A stretch of DNA of 64,000 bases from Leishmania mexicana MHOM/GT/2001/U1103 (GCF_000234665.1 NC_018316.1:248001-312000); one strand, 5' to 3'; positions 11,465 through 22,972 are shown, numbered from the stretch's first letter. Numbers and translations are program-made. Notes: generated from the letters alone by a model not told the origin.

Positions 11465-13044
11465 TCAGGACACAGAACCAGTAAAGTCCTTCCGTGAAGA
11501 TGAAGTGGCTCGTGCAAGATTTCCGCCGAAGACACCAGTGGAAGCTTGTCTGCTCACTCAAAGAAAACAGCCGAACTACACCCTTAATCCTCCACACCAA
11601 AAGTAGTAGACGTGGGGGGTGAGAGAAAAGAAAGAGAGAGAAGACATTCGAACCAAGGAGGGATGGACAGAAAAGCAGTGACGGAGACGCCCACTGCGAC
11701 TTTGCTGCGTCTCCGTTTTCTTCTCCGTTCGGGAGACTTTTGCCCACAAAATTCCAAGACACCTTTCGTCCGCTGTCAGGCAAAAGACACCGTGAGCTTC
11801 GCAAAGGCGAAAAAAAAAGAAAATAAACACTGACGAAACGTTCAAGAAAACGGTGGGAAAACATGAAAAAGGGAGGGGGTATGTTGGGTTTCCTTTTACC
11901 TTTCTTCCCTGCACACAAAAAAGAGAAGGCTTGCTAAACATCGAAGGGTGTCTTTTCTGGGTAGCAACGAAGCAGCACCACAAAATGTTCACGAAGATCA
12001 CAGTCACAAACTCCAGCCTTTTCACAACTGCTCTCCTCTTCCAGCGTATTCCCTTTGCACTCCCCCCCCCTTATGAGGGGGACAGCAGAGATGAGGCGTA
12101 CTCGATGGGGACACAATGAAAAACAGAGTCTATACGAAAAACAACGAAACTACCGGGACAGAACAGACGCACCCCCCCCTCCTCCTCCTCCTCCTCCTCA
12201 CCTACAACGAAGAAATAATAAAATAAAAACAGAAAGGGACCTGACAGTGAAAACCTTTTCGTAAAAGGGAAACAAACAAAAGGAAATACAAAAGAAAAAG
12301 ACGACGTAGAATGGCTACGGAAAAGGAGATGAAGTGAAGCAAGACGGACACACTGCAGGAACGAAAAAGTCGAGGGCCGAAGAAGGACGAGGATGATGGA
12401 GGAAGGACAAAACGTAAGCACGCGAGCACACAAAAAATGAAAATACAAGGAAACGTTAGCGAGTGAAACGAAACACAAGACGCAGAAGAAAAAAAAAACA
12501 GGAAAAGGCAAACTAGCCTTCTTGCTTCCCCCTTGCCCATGAAAGAGTCTGCGCGAATGTGTGGGTGCGTGCGTGCGTGCTTCTCCACTCGATACAATAA
12601 TAGAGAGCAAGGGAAGAGGATAGAGGACGAAAGGAACGAGAAGGGCGATCGAAGCAAAAAGTAGAAGTGATCCTTGTTATTGTCGTTGTTTTATTCTCTT
12701 GCCTTGTTACCATCACCCTCTCTCTTACGCGCACACATATACATGAGTATACTATCAATTACTTTTACCACGGGAAATGTGGGTAAAGGGGAATTAGATC
12801 TGGATGCGAGTCTTGCAAGAAGTACGCAAAACGTACGATTGCACGAAGTGCGTGTGTGTGACGAATCTGTCGGTTCTCCTTCAAGGCCTCTACGAAAAGA
12901 AAGACCCAAGTCCTGGACAGTGGTCGTGCCCAGCTTCACAAGAAGGGATCACAAGGATAGTTAAATATATATATATATACTGGGCTGGAAGAAAAAGAAA
13001 GCACACACCGAAAGAAAAAGAAGGAAAGGATTTGCAATCGAGAG
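11465..13044. other. Gene-free intergenic DNA with a CCT repeat
   Basis: No supported gene. It holds a C run and a (CCT)n tract at about 12,169-12,199, an AT run at about 12,963-12,979, and plus-strand purine-rich DNA from about 12,200 to 12,520 whose minus-strand frames are low-complexity. Confidence 0.55.
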
Positions 13045-13354
13045 TCACAGTGTCGTTCCCCTTTCCCCTCTCCTCCCCTCCCCTGGTTGGTTCCTTTGCT
13101 TGTTTGTGGCTGTGTTGAAGCAGTCGAGCTTTTCGAGTTCAGGGCGAGAGGCAATAGAAGAGAAGATGTCTGGTGTCCAAACAACACCGGATGAATGAGC
13201 TTTGGAAATGGGGTCGATCAGTGAAGACCCATCCTTCTCCCCTTTCACTATTTGTTCTTCCTCTTCCTCTTGCTGCCTTGCCGTCACGGCAGGAAGGTAG
13301 TACCGTCCGCCGCTACTCGGGCAGACGCTTGGTCGAATCGACCAATGATCGCAT
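13045..13354 (-). pseudogene. Small minus-strand gene relic with one frameshift
   Basis: On the minus strand a good acceptor (pyrimidine tract complementary to 13,373-13,405, AG at 13,372-13,371) is followed 16 nt later by an ATG at 13,354-13,352. That frame gives MRSLVDSTKRLPE and stops at 13,315-13,313. A frame shifted by one base stays open from this point to the stop at 13,047-13,045 and has normal protein composition, including an acidic run of five Glu and a stretch ending ...SSIASRPELEKLDCF. Together they look like one gene of roughly 100 codons broken by a single indel near 13,313-13,325. I do not recognise the family. A sequencing error rather than true inactivation is possible. Confidence 0.4.
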
Positions 13355-13379
13355 GAGATAGAAGAGGAGGCTGTCAGAA

Positions 13380-14606
13380 AAAGAACAAAAAAAAAGAGAT
13401 GAATACGAGACGAGTTAGCGAAAGAGTGGCGGAGAAGCCTAAGCAAGTTAGTCCATCCCTCACCATCGAGTGGGACCGAGCGTGACACCAGCGCCACAAA
13501 AGTGGCCCTCACGACTTAGGACTCTTCCGTTGATCTGTGGCCGAAAGCCCTGGACGACACGACACGGCGAAAATGCTCCCAAACAGAAGCGCATCTATCA
13601 GGGCGCATCATTCTTTTTTTGTTTTTTTTTGGTTGTTTGCTTGCTTTCTCTCCACACGTGAAGTGAAAACGGGGGGAGTGGGAGGGGAAAAAAGGAGCCG
13701 AACAGATCCGCAAAACACACGCGCCCGGAAGAAACGGTAATAATCACTGAAGAGTGAACAAAAACAATAAACACAATGCAGAGAGACAAAAAGGCTGAAA
13801 AGAACTCAAGACAGAACGAAAAAAAAAAAACATCAACAGTAGGGCAGGTATAGAAACGCCGAGGGTGGCGCACCAGGGCTTGGATGTCTATCACGGTGAG
13901 AAATTGTGTCTACATCTACCCTCTGCGTCGCCTCTTTATGCATTTGCGGGAGTTTGCTTCCCCCTCCCCTAGTTCTCTTCCTCCATAATGGCGTTTTCTT
14001 TGCCCGTTTTACTACCCGTCCTGGGAGCACCGTTTCTTCGCAACAAATACTCCAGCACGCAAGAAGAGGAGAAGCGGAGGCAAAAAAAAAAGACTGGTGA
14101 CGGGGTGTGTCTGTATGCAGCATTGGGTGGGAAGCAAAGGAAACGAAAAAAAAGCAGGAAAAGGGTAATTTTACAATGAATACAAGACTTGAACTCGTTA
14201 CCCAAGAAGCACAGGCACAGACGTACACAGGCACACCCCCACACGAACTTTGCAGTATTATTCAAAAGGGCAAATGGGGGGGGGGGGGGAAGTGAAGCCA
14301 TTCTATGGACAGTAAGGCGGGACCATCACGGAACTACAAAAACGTGGAAAAAAAGTGAGCCATGAGCACACACACACACGGACGGACAAATTTAGTTCGG
14401 TGAAAGCAATGCTCCAGTTTTGTCTATCTTCGTCTGAAGTTTCTTCCCTTTCTCTTATTGTCTATGAGATGCACGCTATGGAAGAAAGGACAACGCGCAT
14501 GAGAGGACAACGTCTCAAGAGAAACACATACATGAAAGAAAAAAATGATGGATGAAATCGACAGCTTTGCGGCGCGCTGACCAGTAGTCATCAGCGAGGA
14601 CTGCCT
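13380..14606. other. 3' flank of the CEP164-like gene; nothing recognised
   Basis: No protein-like frame. The plus strand is purine-rich with poly(A) runs (13,801-13,830, 14,087-14,092) and a G run at about 14,277-14,289. It is the likely start of the 3' UTR of the minus-strand gene ending at 14,607. Confidence 0.5.
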
Positions 14607-17576
14607 TCATATCCCAGGGGCTTGCCACTGATCCAGGTGCGTGTCGCGCCGCAGGGGATCAGACTTTGAGTGACTGCGCGATAGGCGACGCACATATCCC
14701 GGCACAGGCTCACGGACAACTGGCGACACGGTGCTGTGCCGGCGGCTGCTGCCGTGCCCATGAGACGGAGTCATAGCTTGCGAAGCGGTCTGCTGGTGCT
14801 GCATGTGAATAATAGATGTGACCTCGTCCAAGCGCCGTTCGATGCGACTGAGTGCCTTTGAGAGAATCGGGCTCGCTCCATAATTGTCCATGGGAAGGTT
14901 GCTGCCGCTCCCAAGAGTATTATACCCCATTACATCGCGGTGGAAAGCTGTATCGTGGGTCGCGATGCTGTTCCGCGGAGGTTTGAAGAAGCCAGTCATG
15001 AGCGCCGCAGTGTCGACGCTGCAGTTGTTCAGCGCTGAAGCCTCGCCGCCGTTACGACTCCTTAGCCGCTCCTGCTCCTCAATCTGCTTCTCCAAAGTAA
15101 TCAGGCGCTGCTCTTTCGACAAGAGCCATACCTGAGAGTCGCGGAGGATCATCATGTCATGCTCCAAGCCCTGCGCTTGCTCTTCCAGTGTAAGGCGAAC
15201 CTTGTTAAGAAGCTGCCCACGATTCGAAGATGAGCGAACGCCTTCCCGTTTGGCGGCAAGAACATCTTGCTTCCACTGGTGTCGCGTGCGCCTCAGCTGC
15301 TGCTTCCGCTCTTCGAGGTTCTGCTGTTGCAGCTCTACGTATTTGCGGCCTTCCTGCAGGCGACTCCTTTCTCCCTCCACTAGACTGCGCTGCTCCTCGA
15401 AAGAAAGGGGTAGCTTAAACCCCCCAGATGTCTTGGCTGGGTTGCCACTCAGGGCAGGCGGCATCACGTTTGCCGTCGGGTTCGAGGAGCGGAAGTCTTG
15501 CCCGCTCCTTGACGGGGTGATGGATCCGGAAACTGTAGCGGCGGGCGTTCCTGGAGCCGTCCGAAACTCTCCCGTTTGCGGAGATGGAAGGATGAAGGGC
15601 GATCCGGCAAACACCTCACGAAGTGCTTCTGTGACAAGAGCCTTGATGTCCGGCTGCGGAGACGCAACAGGGGCAACCCCAGCAGCGCTCTCCTCGACTG
15701 AGGTACGTGTCAGTAGCTTTCTGTCAAGATGTGGAGGAGGCGCCTTTCCCTTTCCTACGTCACCTTCGTCATCTGTAGCACTCACAGATCGGCTTTCCAA
15801 CATCCGAGGAGTCGGCTCGTGCGATTCAGCAAATCGCACGACGCTCAGGCTGCTCCGTCGCGACTCCTTTTCCTTCATGAGCTCCTGCATAATAGCATTC
15901 AACTCTTCTTGAGCCTTCTCCTTCAGCTGCTGCTTCAGGGCCTCGAGCTCCTTTGCTTGGGAAGCCCTGATTTCCGCCAGCGTCTCCATAAAGCGCTCGT
16001 GCTCTTGCGAAAGCTGCTCTTTTTGATGGGCACTGCGCTGCTCCTTGAACTCGTCGTGCATCCTTTGAAGTTGCTGCTTTTGAGTTTGTTTGAGCTCCTC
16101 TGCTTCGCGCTCCATGTCTTTCCGCAGCGTCTCGAGGCGCTTGCTCGCACAATCTTGCTCTTGCTGAACTTTCCGGTCATGCTCCTCGCGCATCTGTACC
16201 AGCTTTGCATCCATTTCCTCCTGCATCTGCTTCTGCCTTCGAACCCCAATCTGCTCGAAGACATTGTGCGACTCTTGGATATCCTTCGCAAAGGCGGCGA
16301 CCGCAGTCTCATACTCGTGCAGAAAGGCTGACGAGAACTGCTTCACATCAGTCATGCTTTTCGTAGCTTCCTGGAACGCCTGAGATTGAGCCTCTTTTTT
16401 GATCTCCGACTCCTGTCGCTTTTCGCGTGTAAAGCTTTCTAACATCTGCGCAACTTCCGCCTCGACTTTTCGCTTATCATGCTCGAGGTGCGCTTTCAAC
16501 TTGTTGCGCAGGCGCTCGCTTTCAGCGGTGAGCTTCGTCTCGTAATCCTGCCGCAGCGCGGCGAGCTTGCTCTCTAGCTCCGCGCCAAGCTTCGCCGACT
16601 CGATATTCAGCGCATCTGCCGTCTCCTTCTCGATCGCAGCTCGCCGCTTGTGCTTTTTGGCGTTTGCACTCTCTTGATAGCGTCTGAGGTCTTCTGCTAC
16701 GTCTGCATCGATTTCCTCCTTCTGACGCTTGAGGTTGCTCTGTTGCTGAGCTCTATATTCCTCTAGGTCCTTGCTCACCTGCTGATCCACCTTCGCTTTA
16801 TGATTTTTCGAGCTAGAAGTCCCCACTTTCCCTGGCGACGATGTCCCAAGCTTGTCTAGAGCCCTCAATCCATTCACACCGCCACCAGCCACTACCTTTG
16901 ACGGAAGGGGAATGGCATCGGGCTCATCGACCTTGGGTGCTTTTTCGGCATCAGATACAAGAGAGGAGCCGCTACGGGAAGCGGTAGATTGATGCTCGGT
17001 GGAGTCCATGCGTCTTGTTGCAATATTTCCCTTGTCCTCCCCTCCTCCATCATTCAGCATCGTGTTGATCTTCAGAGATTCGGGTAGTTCCTTCTTCTCC
17101 TGTATGGGGTCCAGATCCTTGACGCTGTTGGCCTTCCCAGCTGCCTCTTGGGCCTTGGGTTTTGCCTCATGTGCCTCTGCGTCGCTGGCCTTTGAGCGCC
17201 TCTTCTTTGCAGCCTTACCGCTATGCGCGACCTGAGCCTTGGACGAGGCAGCAGGAATAACTTCCTTGTCGCCTTTCCCATTTTCTTTTGCGTGCAACTT
17301 TGCCTTCTCCGCTTTGAGAAGCTCACGGTAGTGCTCATCGGAGGGGTGATCCCAAATGCTCTGCCCGGTCTTGAAGTTGAAGTAGTACAACTCGCCCTTT
17401 TCGCTCTTGCACGCCTTCCAGTGGTCCGGAAGTGGCGCCTTGAGACCCTCGCGTGCTATCCATAAAAGGGGCATGTCGTCGGGAAGCTCCATCCCAAGCC
17501 ACTTCCCATACTCTACCATTTCGGCTTCAGAGGGCTCATACCCTGTGTCAGGTTGAACTTCGAGAACTACCGACAT
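14607..17576 (-). CDS. CEP164-like basal body / transition-fibre protein (WW domain, coiled coils), 989 aa
   Basis: The N-terminus matches the CEP164 family: a 'EPSEAEMVEYGKWLGME' segment (residues about 14-30), 'LLWIAREGLKAPLP' (37-50), then a WW domain at about 49-80 with Trp53, Trp75 and Pro78 and the core 'YYFNFKTGQSIWDHP'. Residues about 80-260 are polar and low-complexity, about 260-600 form a long charged coiled coil (KR/E/Q-rich), and a second coil lies at about 725-840, with a Ser/Thr-rich tail. In animals CEP164 is a distal-appendage protein needed for cilium docking; trypanosomatids have CEP164 paralogues at transition fibres, so a role at the flagellum base is inferred. It is the first gene of the minus-strand unit, next to the strand-switch region. 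Which CEP164 paralogue it is cannot be told. Confidence 0.85.
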   Translation of the reverse strand: MSVVLEVQPDTGYEPSEAEMVEYGKWLGMELPDDMPLLWIAREGLKAPLPDHWKACKSEKGELYYFNFKTGQSIWDHPSDEHYRELLKAEKAKLHAKENGKGDKEVIPAASSKAQVAHSGKAAKKRRSKASDAEAHEAKPKAQEAAGKANSVKDLDPIQEKKELPESLKINTMLNDGGGEDKGNIATRRMDSTEHQSTASRSGSSLVSDAEKAPKVDEPDAIPLPSKVVAGGGVNGLRALDKLGTSSPGKVGTSSSKNHKAKVDQQVSKDLEEYRAQQQSNLKRQKEEIDADVAEDLRRYQESANAKKHKRRAAIEKETADALNIESAKLGAELESKLAALRQDYETKLTAESERLRNKLKAHLEHDKRKVEAEVAQMLESFTREKRQESEIKKEAQSQAFQEATKSMTDVKQFSSAFLHEYETAVAAFAKDIQESHNVFEQIGVRRQKQMQEEMDAKLVQMREEHDRKVQQEQDCASKRLETLRKDMEREAEELKQTQKQQLQRMHDEFKEQRSAHQKEQLSQEHERFMETLAEIRASQAKELEALKQQLKEKAQEELNAIMQELMKEKESRRSSLSVVRFAESHEPTPRMLESRSVSATDDEGDVGKGKAPPPHLDRKLLTRTSVEESAAGVAPVASPQPDIKALVTEALREVFAGSPFILPSPQTGEFRTAPGTPAATVSGSITPSRSGQDFRSSNPTANVMPPALSGNPAKTSGGFKLPLSFEEQRSLVEGERSRLQEGRKYVELQQQNLEERKQQLRRTRHQWKQDVLAAKREGVRSSSNRGQLLNKVRLTLEEQAQGLEHDMMILRDSQVWLLSKEQRLITLEKQIEEQERLRSRNGGEASALNNCSVDTAALMTGFFKPPRNSIATHDTAFHRDVMGYNTLGSGSNLPMDNYGASPILSKALSRIERRLDEVTSIIHMQHQQTASQAMTPSHGHGSSRRHSTVSPVVREPVPGYVRRLSRSHSKSDPLRRDTHLDQWQAPGI

Positions 17577-17605
17577 TATGCCTGCCTAATACTGAATTCT
17601 ATCCG

Positions 17606-17656
17606 CTACGCAGCGTAGTTGCGATTTCCTGGTACTTTTTTTCTGTTTCTGCCCAT
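17606..17656 (-). other. 16-codon upstream ORF in the leader of the CEP164-like gene
   Basis: On the minus strand an acceptor AG at 17,696-17,695 follows a pyrimidine tract (complement of about 17,701-17,735). The first ATG after it (17,656-17,654) opens a 16-residue frame (MGRNRKKVPGNRNYAA) stopping at 17,606, 29 nt before the main ATG at 17,576. If that acceptor is used the uORF would lie in the mRNA and could reduce translation. Confidence 0.4.
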
Positions 17657-19449
17657 GCAATCACTGAAGTAACCGTAGCAACCGCTGTTCGCAGGAGTTA
17701 AAGATACCAAAGAAGAAGTTAGAGAGAAGGTAGTGAAGGCGACTGGGAGAGGCATGGAAGTTCCTTTCATCAGTGACAGTTGCTCGTCGTAGGGCTGCAG
17801 AGTGCGCCTTGTGCTACACTGTGCTCCCTCCACCCGCTCCGCTCTCGTGAAAGAGAAAGTGGGGAAAATGGGCGTGGAAACCAGTGCAGGTGGTTGCTTT
17901 AGTGTAGTACGTCGCAGCTAAACTTGATTTACATGAGAGAATGTGTCGCTGTTGCAAACAGTTCTGCAGAATTAATCAAAAGTAACAGAAGAGAAACACT
18001 CCCCGAAACGCTAAGCAAATGCATTGAAAGAACTCTCCAGGAAATCGACACGACCGTGCATCAAATCGCTTTCTGGCTCTTTGTCGCTATCCTTGGTAGT
18101 GGGTCGCGTAGCTTGCACGCTAATAGGTTTTGTCAACCACCCGATGTTGAAAGATACAACATCAAACCAAAAAAAGTTACGTTATCAGTCCACCAAGGCT
18201 TATAGCACAAAGCCCAGCCATGACTGTAGGCCACAAAAGCTCAACGTTCAAGAGTGAATGTGCCCTCGAAGACCAGGCACCAGAACCAAACACCGTGGAG
18301 CCCATTCCACGCAGAAAACAGTCACGGAGAAGCACATGTGGTGCACAAACACGAAATCAGCATTTCGCCCGCAGCTACTGTTCCCTTGCCTCACATACAA
18401 CTCCCTAATAACCCGAAGTCGATCACCGCTCCTTTATTTCAGCAACCTGCTGATCATCGGCTCCCCTCACATCATGCAAAAGGGTTTTCACATCATAAAC
18501 AATGGTGATTCCCAAGCCCAGAACACTCACGCCTCTGTACGAGGTCAACCCTGTTGGTGCCTTGACCAAGAAAAAGAGCTGTCGTTAAAATAGAAGTGTA
18601 ACAGACGTCCAGGCTAAAGTGAGGCTTCCCCGATGAAAACCTTCACTTTTGCAGCAGCTGTTCAGTTATTCCAAGCACAAGGCCGAGAGCCTTGGGTTTC
18701 ATCCGCCCCACTGAGAGATCTCTGTCTAACAGGATACAATGCCCCGATTTGTACCACTGTAGCAAGCCCTCGACAGATACAACAGAACCACTTTGACTCA
18801 CAGATTCTCCACTCAAATCGCAACAAAAATACACCTGTGATCGTGCCGATGTCGTCATTCTCCAGCAAAAAAAAGAAGAAGCTCTCGCCTAGTGTAGTTG
18901 GCAGGGCTCGCAAAGCGCTGTTGACCACCCCCTTCAAACCACGCGGCAATGTACTTCTCCAGTTGCAGCGCCTTGGCAACTGCTTGCAACAGATTCCTCA
19001 AGCACCTTTCATCAGGACACACACAAGTCAGTCATACACCCTTTTGCACCACACCTTACACGGCCATTCTGGCACCACAAACCTTTACAGAGAACCATCA
19101 ACAAGCGCACTCGTTCAGCCTTAGTCAAACGCCATTCTAGCAATAAGTCATGCCGGTGGCAGGACAACCCAGTGTGTGACTCATCGCCCCCTTGAAGCAG
19201 TGGAAGTTTTCGATGGTTTCAAATCGGTGAGCCTGGTGACGAGCAATCATCCAGCTTGTTTTGATAGAAAGGCGGAGCACAGCGTCACGCAGTCTTGGGA
19301 GGGAATCACTCACCTCCCTCGCACCCTCCTGGTACCCTCATGTGTCGGTGAACGATGTCCTTCGATACACTCGCAGCAACGCTATTAGGAACTAAGTATT
19401 TTGTGGACGTAAAGTGGAGCACCTTCTACGGCAATATTTTTTTTCTTTC

Positions 19450-19778
19450 AATGTGTCCATTCTGAGGGCTGGACGAGATGCGCTCGAGCCACGCTGACGC
19501 TGTGGCTATCACATGCATGGCACAAGCGCGTTCACTGCTGCAGGCCTCTCAGATGCAGCCCTCGCCAGGACATCACCAGCAACATCAGCAGCGATACATC
19601 GCTCTGATTTCCCCACGATGTGGGGGCCTGAAGCTGTCGTCACGAGAAGTGGCTCGGCATCGGAAGTTATATGGGGTTTGCTTGGATTCCCAATAGTCCG
19701 AAACACTGGGCCTTGAAAGCACGCTGAGGAGATCCCCATCATTCGGGAGATCATCCACACTGCAAAAAGAAAAAAAAC
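19450..19778 (+). mobile_element. SIDER-type retroposon, copy B (short form)
   Basis: A diverged copy of the element at 6,738. It keeps the central block around 19,472-19,500 (gatgcgctcgagccacgctg), the ggcacaagcgcgttcactgc block and the 3' portion around 19,650-19,745, and ends in an A-rich run at 19,763-19,777. Its 5' end (aatgtgtccattctgagggc) does not match copy A but closely matches copy D at 36,392 read on the minus strand, so B and D form a short subtype. It lies inside the strand-switch region on its left side. Confidence 0.65.
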
Positions 19779-20539
19779 TTACGACACACTAGGTTTCAGA
19801 AAAAATGCAGAGACACTTAACCTCGATATGATTGTAGAGAAGCAAACCACGTATTCAAGAGCAATCAGTTATCTCTCGCGAACAAAACCTAATCAGCTAG
19901 TGCAACAGCTTGCAAGAGCCTCGCTCAAAGGGCGGGCGCGAGTATAAGCTCGGCGAGCAATTTCGCGGAAAACCTGTCATCAGTTTACCAAGTGCTGAGA
20001 AGAATCAGGCACACCATTGGGAAAAATATTCGAACGAGTACCAAGGGAGCCTTCCGATTTCACGAAAGGACAGAAAGGAAACACAAGACGAAGACAGCCT
20101 AAAAACCAGTACTCTGAGGATCGACAAACAATGTGAAGTGCTCCAGTGTTAGCAACTGTTTTTCGAGCCTCGAAGGCCACCCCTCGCAGATAAGATTTCA
20201 AAAACTCCAGAAAGGCAGTCCCACACACACCTCTTCAAAGCATCACTCCCAATACTGAACAGTCCTGTTAGATTTTCATATCTCCAGATTAGCGCAACCA
20301 CAACAAACTGCAACCAACAGCACGAATTCCCAACACGAAAATGCGGGTCTGGCCTTGTGTGGATGGCTAGAGAGCCTCAGTCTCGTAAAGCCATGCACAT
20401 GTCTGCTTTCAAAGCGCCACACATCCACATCAATGCATAAAAACCGATACTACGAGAACATCTTGTCTCTACTCCACGAACAACATTTCCTTTTCACTTC
20501 GTGTCCGCGCTACTAGGAGCAAGTCAAGAAACATCAACC

Positions 20540-22450
20540 GTGCAAACACCGTTCAGCCAACTCTGTCGCACTGCCCTTCAGCCCTGGTCGTCTAGGGCGA
20601 GCCATCCACCGGTGAATCGGCCCATTCCTCTAATGGACCCTCCTCGTCCTCCCTCGTGCGTGTGTGCCGCACCTCCGGCACCTGACGGATCGGAGTGGAC
20701 GACACGCTTCGACCGACGTGGGCCGAGCCCAGCGTCCTGCCCTCGAGGGCAGAGGCGGTGGCGTCTGGCGTGCGGGGTGCGTGGTTTGGTCCAGGTGCGT
20801 GCCGGATGAGCTCGGGGAGGAAGCTGGCCAGCCTCAGGTCCGGACCCTCTGAGACACTCTGTCCTGCCTGCGCGCCATGCTTCCCACCGAGGGGCCTGAA
20901 GGCGCTGCATCCCATAGCATGGCGCAAGGGCTCCTCACATTGGGGCCCTGCGGACTCGGTGGTGTACATCGGGGCGCTCTCGCCATCCCTCCCGCACCTG
21001 TGCCGCAATCGCCCCACACCGGTCGGATGGGGATGCCGCACGTGCCGCACACGCGGGGTGCGCCGGCATGCGTCGCGTTGCGCCCTATCCATCCATCACC
21101 CTGGCCCCTCTGACCCCCGCATGGCTTGCTTGGATGTGATACGCCATTGCCGTCTGTGCTTGGCGGCGCGTGCGCACAATGCTCGCATTCTTCGGAACCG
21201 GGGGCCGGCCTCGGCGCGGCGTTGCTGTCGGGAGGGGGGCCCCTGCCGCCAACTTCCGCCTCCGTCCATGCAACGGGGGGCGTGTCTGGATGGCTGGGCC
21301 GCGTGCACCGCGACAGCCCCGGGCATTCCGCCCGCCCCCCCCGCTGGATCCGAAGCCCTTTGACATGGGTGGGCGGATCTGGCGGAAGGGGCCCGCGGAT
21401 ACAGAGGTGGCGGCGCACAAAAAACCCGCCGCCGGCACCCCCGGGAGAACGCAGGGGTGCAGCGATAGACACCCGGCGGGGAGGCCCACGCAGCGAGAGC
21501 GAGGCAAGCGTAATCAGGCCACCGTGTGCAGGATCACCGTGTGAAACGGAGTGTGCCCCGAGCCCTGGGCGATGCGCGAACCCAGCGTGCGCGACAGCCG
21601 CTGTGCAGAAGCCCTTGCCGTGGCACGTCGCACCGCGCAGCGCGCTTTCGCGGGATGTCGGCCAGGCGTCTGGGAGCGGTGACCGCGTCCGTCATCCATG
21701 CGCGTGCCGCCGGCGCCTCTGGCGATGCCGATTTTGCAAACTTGCCCACTTCGCCGCCGCGTTGCGATGCACAGTGGAAAACGACAGATCGAGCCGAGGG
21801 GCAAACGTGTCGGGCTGGTGGCGCCGGCATCCGCGCGCGGACACGCCGCCCCGTCCCCCAGCCCCCCGCACGACCCCCACCAAGCGCCGCGAGGAGGGGG
21901 AGCTTGCCCGCGACAGCAGCCACACCACACTTTTCGGTCCCCCTTGGTCACCCAGCCGTCCCCGCAGCCGGCCGCACCCCCAGCCACGCCGCACCGCACC
22001 CAGCGCGATGGCCACAAGCAAGGGGGCCGCGGCACCCCGTTCCCGCACCCGTTGGCGTGCGATTATCACGCAGCGTCGCGGCCCCTCCTGATTTCATGGC
22101 GGCGCACAGCGCGCCATCATCCCGCAGGGAGCAGAGGCGCTTCGCAAACAGCAGGGCCGCCGCCTTCACGCCGCCGGCGCTTTTTTTTCCGGAGAACCCC
22201 GCTCGTAGCCCGCATGGGAGGGGGGCGTGGCCGTTGAGGCGCGGGAAACCGCTGCGCATGGGGCAGGTGTGCGTGCGCGGCACCCTGCCTTAGGATTTCC
22301 CGAGGGCCGGTATCCCAGGGGGGGGGGTACAGAAGCCTTGAGAACCAGAACGGGCTCGCGGGGAATTTTTTTTGCCAGGCGCGGGGGGCAGCATTTTGCT
22401 GTTTTTAGGAAAATCACGGGTGCGGGTGGCTGCCCTGGTGCGCTGGCGTC
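20540..22450. other. GC-rich island in the strand-switch core
   Basis: Sampled lines here are far richer in G+C than the rest of the window; a hand count of 21,301-21,360 gives 46 of 60 bases. Frames are open in several registers on both strands simply because stop codons are rare at this composition, and no frame shows a domain or a consistent start. No tRNA or rRNA was recognised. It may be a promoter-like or nucleosome-excluding element, an insertion of foreign composition, or an assembly oddity. Confidence 0.6.
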
Positions 22451-22885
22451 GCGTGGAGGAAGGGCCCCTTGACAGGGTTATGGTTTGCGATATCTTTGCG
22501 GGTCTCTGGCATCCTTTTGGTGGGTTTGTGAAATGGGGCCCCGGGCCTTTTTAGACCATCCACGCGACGTGGTTCGGCAGTTGAGGGCGATATATCCGGC
22601 CAGGAAGCGGGAATGGAAGGGCGAAAGCGTGGGGGAGAGAAACACCCTAGCGAAAATCATCGGTTCCCGGTTTCTGTTTTGCGGATTCTCAACTGCGGGG
22701 TGGCCCATAAGCTGTTTTTTTCTTTCGTAGGCGCGTTTTGGACCATTGGGGCACTTTCGAAGACGGCGATCCCCGGCAGGGTCTTACGGAAAGCCGACCG
22801 ATGGTGCCCATGGCGGCGATGAAAAGGGTGCCAGGGGATCGCCCCAAGGGGCCTCCAATGAAAGAGGGCTTTCCCGGCTTCGCCT

Positions 22886-22972
22886 GCGGGGGGGGTGAGG
22901 CCGGGCGTGGCGATCTTTTGGGGGCCCGCGGCTTTGGCGGCGTGGGGGCGGGGCGGGGGGGGGTGCGGAAAA
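22886..22972 (+). other. Dense G-run cluster, quadruplex candidate
   Basis: Between about 22,888 and 22,972 the plus strand carries repeated G3-G9 runs with short loops, the densest being at 22,943-22,966 (gtgggggcggggcggggggg). It lies just right of the GC island, on the strand transcribed rightwards. Confidence 0.6.

Noticed and set aside
331..14606. Search for CRISPR arrays, bacterial operons or phage features
   Set aside because: The genome is eukaryotic; repeats here are microsatellites and retroposons without regularly spaced direct repeats.
20695..22293. Several long frames on both strands (222, 321, 255, 212 codons)
   Set aside because: Stop codons are rare at this GC content; frames overlap in all registers without a preferred one, start context or recognisable domain.
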